Shown here: one piece after another, positions 59,921 to 64,000 of the stretch | How the letters are laid out: each line of letters opens with the position of its first letter | Numbering within the stretch: the stretch's first letter is position 1 | Origin: Armigeres subalbatus | Lineage: Eukaryota; Arthropoda; Insecta; Diptera; Culicidae | Direction of reading: 5' to 3' | Assembly (NCBI RefSeq): GCF_024139115.2 | Contig: NC_085140.1 | Span: 29,065,806-29,129,805, forward strand | Length of the DNA stretch: 64,000 nucleotides | Notes under the pieces: generated by a model | What the model saw: only the letters and a program-made list of their open reading frames with translations | Told to the model about the DNA's origin: nothing | Databases searched by the model: none | Position numbers and translations under genes: made by a program

Positions 59921-60992
59921 CTCCTCGCACTCCGCTTCTTCCAGGCGGCGTTTCTTCTCCTGAAAAAGCGGGTCTGCTGTCTACGCTTCCGTCTATAACG
60001 TTCCACGTTCTGCCGGTACCTTGCTGCAGCGCGACCGCCCGCGCTGCGTCCTTCTCCTCCAGAATCTGTTCACACTCTTCGTCGAACCCATCGTTCCGTC
60101 GACTTCGACCCATATACCCGACGTTGTTCTCCGCTGCGTCGTTAATGGCTGCTTTAACTGTACTCCAGCAGTCCTCAAGAGGGGCCCCATCGAGCTTACT
60201 CTCTTCCGGCAACGCTGCCTCGAGATGCTGCGCGTATGCAGTGGCGACATCAGGTTGCTTCAGTCGCTCTAGGTCGTACCGCGGCGGTCGTCGGTACCGA
60301 ACATTGTTGATGACGGATAGTTTTGGGCGCAGTTTAACCATCACCAGATAGTGGTCCGAGTCGATGTTAGCGCCACGATATGTCCTGACGTCGATAATGT
60401 CGGAGAAGTGCCGTCCATCAATCAGAACGTGGTCGATTTGTGATTCTGTCTGCAGTGGTGATCTCCAGGTGTACCGATACGGGAGGCTGTGTTGGAAGTA
60501 GGTGCTACGAATGGCCATATTCTTGGAGGCGGCGAAATCAATTAGTCGTAGGCCGTTTTCGTTCGTCAGCCGGTGAGCGCTGAACTTTCCAATAGTCGGT
60601 CTAAACTCCTCCTCTTGGCCAACCTGAGCGTTCAAATCTCCTATGATGATTTTGACGTCGTGTCTTGGGCAGCTGTCGTACTCACGTTCCAGCTGCGCGT
60701 AGAATGCGTCCTTATCATCATCAGTGCTTCCGGAGTGTGGGCTATGGACGTTGATTATGCTGAAGTTGAAGAACCGGCCTTTGATCCTCAACCTGCACAT
60801 TCTTTCATTGATCGGCCACCACCCGATCACGCGCCTTTGCATATCGCCCATCACTATGAAAGCTGTTCCCAGCTCGTGTGTGTTGCCGCAGCTCTGGTAG
60901 ATGGTATGATTACCTCTAAACGTTCGCACCATTGATCCCTTCCAACAAACCTCCTGCAGCGCTACGATGCCGAATCCACGGTTCTTGAGCAC
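59820..60992 (-). pseudogene. RTE endonuclease domain (second copy)
   Basis: 390-codon frame with GIVALQEVCWKGSMVRTF, FFNFSIINVHSPHSG, VKIIIGDLNAQVGQEE and NIDSDHYLVMVKL, as in the first copy. Near 60010 the frame leaves the expected protein. Confidence 0.85.
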
Positions 60993-61391
60993 ATCGGCGA
61001 GTATGCGTGTGCTCCCGATGAAGTTGAGAGATTTGCAGTTCCACGAACCGAGTTTCCAATCGCTAGTCCCTTTTCGTCGCAGTGGTCTTCGCCGATGGTT
61101 CCGGTCCGTACTCTCTTGTTGATTGTTCGTTGCTTATGATTTTTAAAGGCTGGCTTGCAGGGCCTGACACCAAACCCCTAAATTTCCGGAGGACCATTCC
61201 TCCTTATATCCGGTGGACCATGGTGCACAGTTTTACTTAGAGTCCTCGCTGGCACTCGGACGATGATCAGCCGCCCCTAACATGGAGAACAGACGCTGTT
61301 GTGAGCCGATCCTGACATGGAGAACAGACGCTCAATAAGATTTGCACCTCCGGAGAGGAGCAAACCCCCCCTTCCCTGTCAGCATACGACC

Positions 61392-61897
61392 AAAATTCCC
61401 ACCGGGGTTGGTTATCCGATCTTCCCTAAGGTTGCTCGTATCCCGGCCAGTACTATTTGGACTTAATTTTAGAGTTTTGTGTTATGAAACATAAAATTGC
61501 GTGCAAACATGTGCTCTGATGATCCCAACTGTATTTGCTGTCTTGTATACACCATTTCTGGAAGATCCGGAACATCCTTAAAAGTGGCCAATTCTAATAA
61601 TGCTTCAATTTTAACTATTTACTATGATACTTGTGCGCCGCCAAGTGTACAACTGTGAGATAAATCAAATAACCTATTACGAATCGAATATAATTTCTAC
61701 AACTAAAAGCATGTCATTGCTAAGCGAAACAGACTACAGAACAATATCGAAAGCTCTGACAGTACCTTATTCCGAGCTCTCTATAAAATTACAATAATAA
61801 TATGCACATTCGGAAGCGAGAAGAGAAGGATAATAAATACGATTTCAAAAGAATTAATGTATAAAAGATGCAAATGAACAAAGCTTGCTTTACTTAC
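61392..61897 (-). other. Hobbit intron (start), nothing certain
   Basis: On the minus strand this follows the donor catgcg|gtaagt at 61897. A weak candidate terminal exon begins after cggatcttccag at about 61556 and gives 34 codons to a stop in the right phase. It has no conserved feature, so I do not call it. Confidence 0.4.
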
Positions 61898-61999
61898 CGC
61901 ATGACGATTGCCGAATAACATTTTTGCCTTGTCCTCCTCCTGTGGAGATGGTTGTTCATCCACGAGCACCTTTTTCAGCTTTAGCTTTTGCTTAATTGC
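61898..61999 (-). CDS. hobbit: hobbit (KIAA0100/BLTP2) penultimate-type exon
   Basis: Minus strand, acceptor atccttcccacag before 61999, donor catgcg|gtaagt, 34 codons, phase 0-0. Encodes the basic stretch AIKQKLKLKKVLVDEQPSPQ and EEDKAKMLFGNRHA, directly continuing VLLSQ of the exon at 62062. Reading through the donor would add a hydrophobic tail to a stop at 61781, which I regard as intronic. Confidence 0.8.
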
Positions 62000-62061
62000 C
62001 TGTGGGAAGGATAAGTCGATATCACGAAATTGTCTTCAATATTTGTCCTAAACCATCTTAC

Positions 62062-64000
62062 CTGCGATAGTAGCACCTTCCGGCTGTCGGATTTCATGGC
62101 CAGCAGTAGATCCAGCCAGGTCCAGGTCACGTTGTGATACTCCAAGGTTGGGATCAACAGCGACAAATCAGTAATATCCTCGATATTTTTCTCTTTGTTA
62201 CCCTTGTAGCTAACTCTAACAGGCACCTCCGGTATTTTAATGTAGATGAACAACTTGTTCTTCTCGGCTCGCTCCTTCATCTTTTCCACATCATCCTGAA
62301 TCTTCACGTAAAAATTACTATCTTTGGAACTCTTCTTACCCTTACTGATCGCCTTCTTCGAGCTTGCTTTTGTCGACAGCGAAGAACCAGAACTTGTGCT
62401 GGCACCATCTTCCAGTTCATCGTTACCCTCCGTTTCCGAAGCATCCCGATCAGGGAAACAGAACTTCAGCATGGTGTTGTAGAATTTCTTCGAAATGGCG
62501 ATCGTTATAGGAACTACGTTAATTTCGAAATGTTCCTTCACAGATATACCTCCAACCGGGGGTTTCTCCCTGCAGAACACTCGCAGCACACGTTTGTGAT
62601 CGACCGGCATATCTCGTTGGATCTCCGTTGGACATAGCACCTCTTTATAATTATCCCTAGGAATCAGGTTGTTGATCCTTATGTAGCCCAATTCCAGCAG
62701 ATGGTCAACGGAGTCATCACTTTTAGAATTTTTGGTGTAAAGAAAATTGCTAAGGATCAAATCAGCGATGCCGATCTGTCCATCGGCCTCGGTAAGTCTC
62801 CACTGGGCATGTTTGAAGCAAATTTCATTCGCCCGCACAATGGTCAGTGGCTTATCCTTGCGGATAGTGGCCAATCGATTCGACGCGGAAAGTTGAGCCT
62901 CATTGTAGCACGATAGCATGATGTCCAATTCGTCACTTTTGTTCGATAGCATCTCTTTGTATTCGCGAATCATTTTCTGGACCTCTTCGTACTCGACCCT
63001 CAGCTCATCACTGTCGCCATCTTCGAGACGTGCTTTGGTAATGAAATGGATGTCCTTTTCCAAACATCTGATTTTTGACATTAAGCCTCTAATCTCCGTC
63101 TGGATATGCTGAATTGGGCGCTTCTGATCTTCACTGCTGTAGAGCTGCAGTTGGAACCTCATTCTAGTGAGCCTCTCAGAAGCTTCCTTTCGTTGCGGCT
63201 CAACATGGAGAAGCAAATTATTCACTATGTCCAGAATCATGGCGTACTGCAGAGAGTTCGTACAAACATCTAGATCGTGATGCATTAACGTAAAAGCATC
63301 CACTGGTTCATCCTGGTTCTCCCAAGGACTCAAGCTTTCCTCCACTGGTGGTGCCGGAACCTCACTGATTGTTCCGGGATCTATACTCGTTTCTCCATAG
63401 CTGACATAAAAAAATTCACACTTACACCTAGATACGATTCGTTGTAATTGAATTGGCGACTTTCCGTCACGGCTGATATCACCAGAAACACCTCCCACGG
63501 TTTCCGAAACAACACCTCCTACACTCTGGCCACTTCCAACTAAATGCGGCAAATCTGGAAACTCGTTTATTACAGTCGCAACCCTATCCTTTTCCTGGAT
63601 GTTATCCACCGTTAACCACATAATCTCCGCCATTTCCCTCGTGTCTCCGTCTTCGGCACTGACCGTTGCATAGTACTGCATACACTCCAACGATCCAACC
63701 CACGTCGTTTTGGAAACAATCGTATGATCCCTCCAAACAGGCCGATGAACCCTTTGTAAGATCTCGGCCTTCGCTGCACTAAGTATCACATAGCCTGAGG
63801 TTTCACATCCTTTTAGCAGAACCTGCGAGTTCACCAAGGAAATGAACCAATTGTAATGCAAAACACCCCCATCTTGGCAAGCTTGGAGCCCCTTAAGTTG
63901 CTGTTGTCTCGTCTGCGCTGAAAGATCGTCGCTGAAAACTACCGATTTGTGATCAGCTTCGGAAATCAACTGCTGCAGCATCACCAAACCATCGGACGTC
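62062..64000 (-). CDS. hobbit: hobbit (KIAA0100/BLTP2) C-terminal region, runs off the window
   Basis: Minus-strand frame open to the right edge (partial at its 5' side), ending at donor cgcag|gtaaga. It is the C-terminal part of the FMP27/SABRE/KIAA0100 family of bridge-like lipid-transfer proteins that work at ER contact sites. Diagnostic stretches are YAMILDIVNNLLLHVEPQRK, ERLTRMRFQLQLYSSEDQK, LELGYIRINNLIPRDNYKEV, GGISVKEHFEINVVPITIAI and LEYHNVTWTWLDLLLAMKSD. A Ser-rich, Lys-rich insert (GASTSSGSSLSTKASSKKAI) lies near 62340-62400, and a helical coiled-coil part at 62940-63190. A gtaagt...cag pair near 63410-63430 would leave only about 25 nt, too short for an intron, so I keep it coding (VSRCKCEFFYVSYGET). 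Confidence 0.88.

Larger units (their letters stand above)
58136..61391 (-). mobile_element. Second nearly full-length RTE copy, opposite orientation
   Basis: Starts at 61391 (ggtcgtatgctgacaggg on the minus strand) and ends in the (AAATG)n-type tail at 58136-58165. Peptides are almost identical to the copy at 3527-6808. Differences include a deletion around 58540 joining the RT C-terminus, one near 59150 and one near 59535. No target-site duplication was found, so one boundary may be secondary. Confidence 0.9.

Noticed and set aside
61450..61556. 34-codon candidate terminal exon of hobbit on the minus strand
   Set aside because: Right phase and a fair acceptor, but no conserved residues and a composition expected by chance.
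48278..61897. Direct join of the orphan 48.3-kb exon to hobbit
   Set aside because: The hobbit exon ends in phase 0 while the orphan exon needs a phase 2 partner. A hidden intermediate exon is possible but was not found.
63405..63432. gtaagt...tatgtcag pair in hobbit as a possible intron
   Set aside because: Only about 25 nt long and in frame with family-like sequence on both sides; far below known intron sizes.

Overview
The window looks like nuclear DNA of a culicine mosquito, probably Aedes. The reasons are a very intron- and transposon-rich layout, an insect-type obscurin gene (Unc-89), tRNA-derived SINEs of a kind I associate with Aedes (Feilai-like), RTE-clade and BEL/Pao retrotransposons, and many small inverted-repeat elements (MITEs). 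The species call is inference; nothing in the sequence names it.

Two host genes are certain. (1) Unc-89/obscurin, + strand. Its DH domain is already under way at 10013-10105, a 12.1 kb intron follows, and the gene runs through 22 more exons to a stop at 47432-47434. The 23 exons I placed join without a frame break (15,444 nt, 5,147 codons plus stop). The protein order is DH end, PH, long Q/K/P/S-rich spacer, coiled coil and polyproline, eight Ig domains, acidic spacer, twelve more Ig domains with one Fn3, pseudokinase PK1, Ig, Fn3, kinase PK2, short tail. It is a giant sarcomeric M-line scaffold. The 5' end (SH3, first part of DH) is not seen and presumably lies left of the window or in an unseen exon. 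(2) The C-terminal part of the hobbit/KIAA0100 (BLTP2) lipid-transfer protein gene, - strand, 61898 to the right edge; its last exon was not found with confidence. A third, orphan terminal exon on the - strand (48278-48512) lies tail-to-tail with Unc-89.

Layout: 138-3060 old RTE copy; 3440-6874 a foldback MITE split by a nearly full-length RTE element; 6.9-10 kb MITEs; 10.1-22.2 kb giant intron with degenerate GAATTCC-type repeat tracts, an RTE relic, several TIR elements, a 540-bp SINE and a minisatellite; 22.2-34.5 kb Unc-89 exons; 34.5-40.9 kb intron filled by a large inverted-repeat structure with a nested SINE; 40.9-47.4 kb Unc-89 Ig/kinase exons; 48.3-61.4 kb a transposon nest (a non-LTR relic split by a hAT-like element, an inverted pair of tRNA-like SINEs, a broken BEL/Pao element with a SINE inside, and a second nearly full-length RTE copy in opposite orientation to the first); 61.9-64 kb hobbit.

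I found no convincing new gene system. The most useful leads are a probable unrecorded cassette exon in Unc-89, two 60-nt stop-free introns in the kinase region, the orphan terminal exon at 48.3 kb, and precisely dateable nested insertions with target-site duplications.
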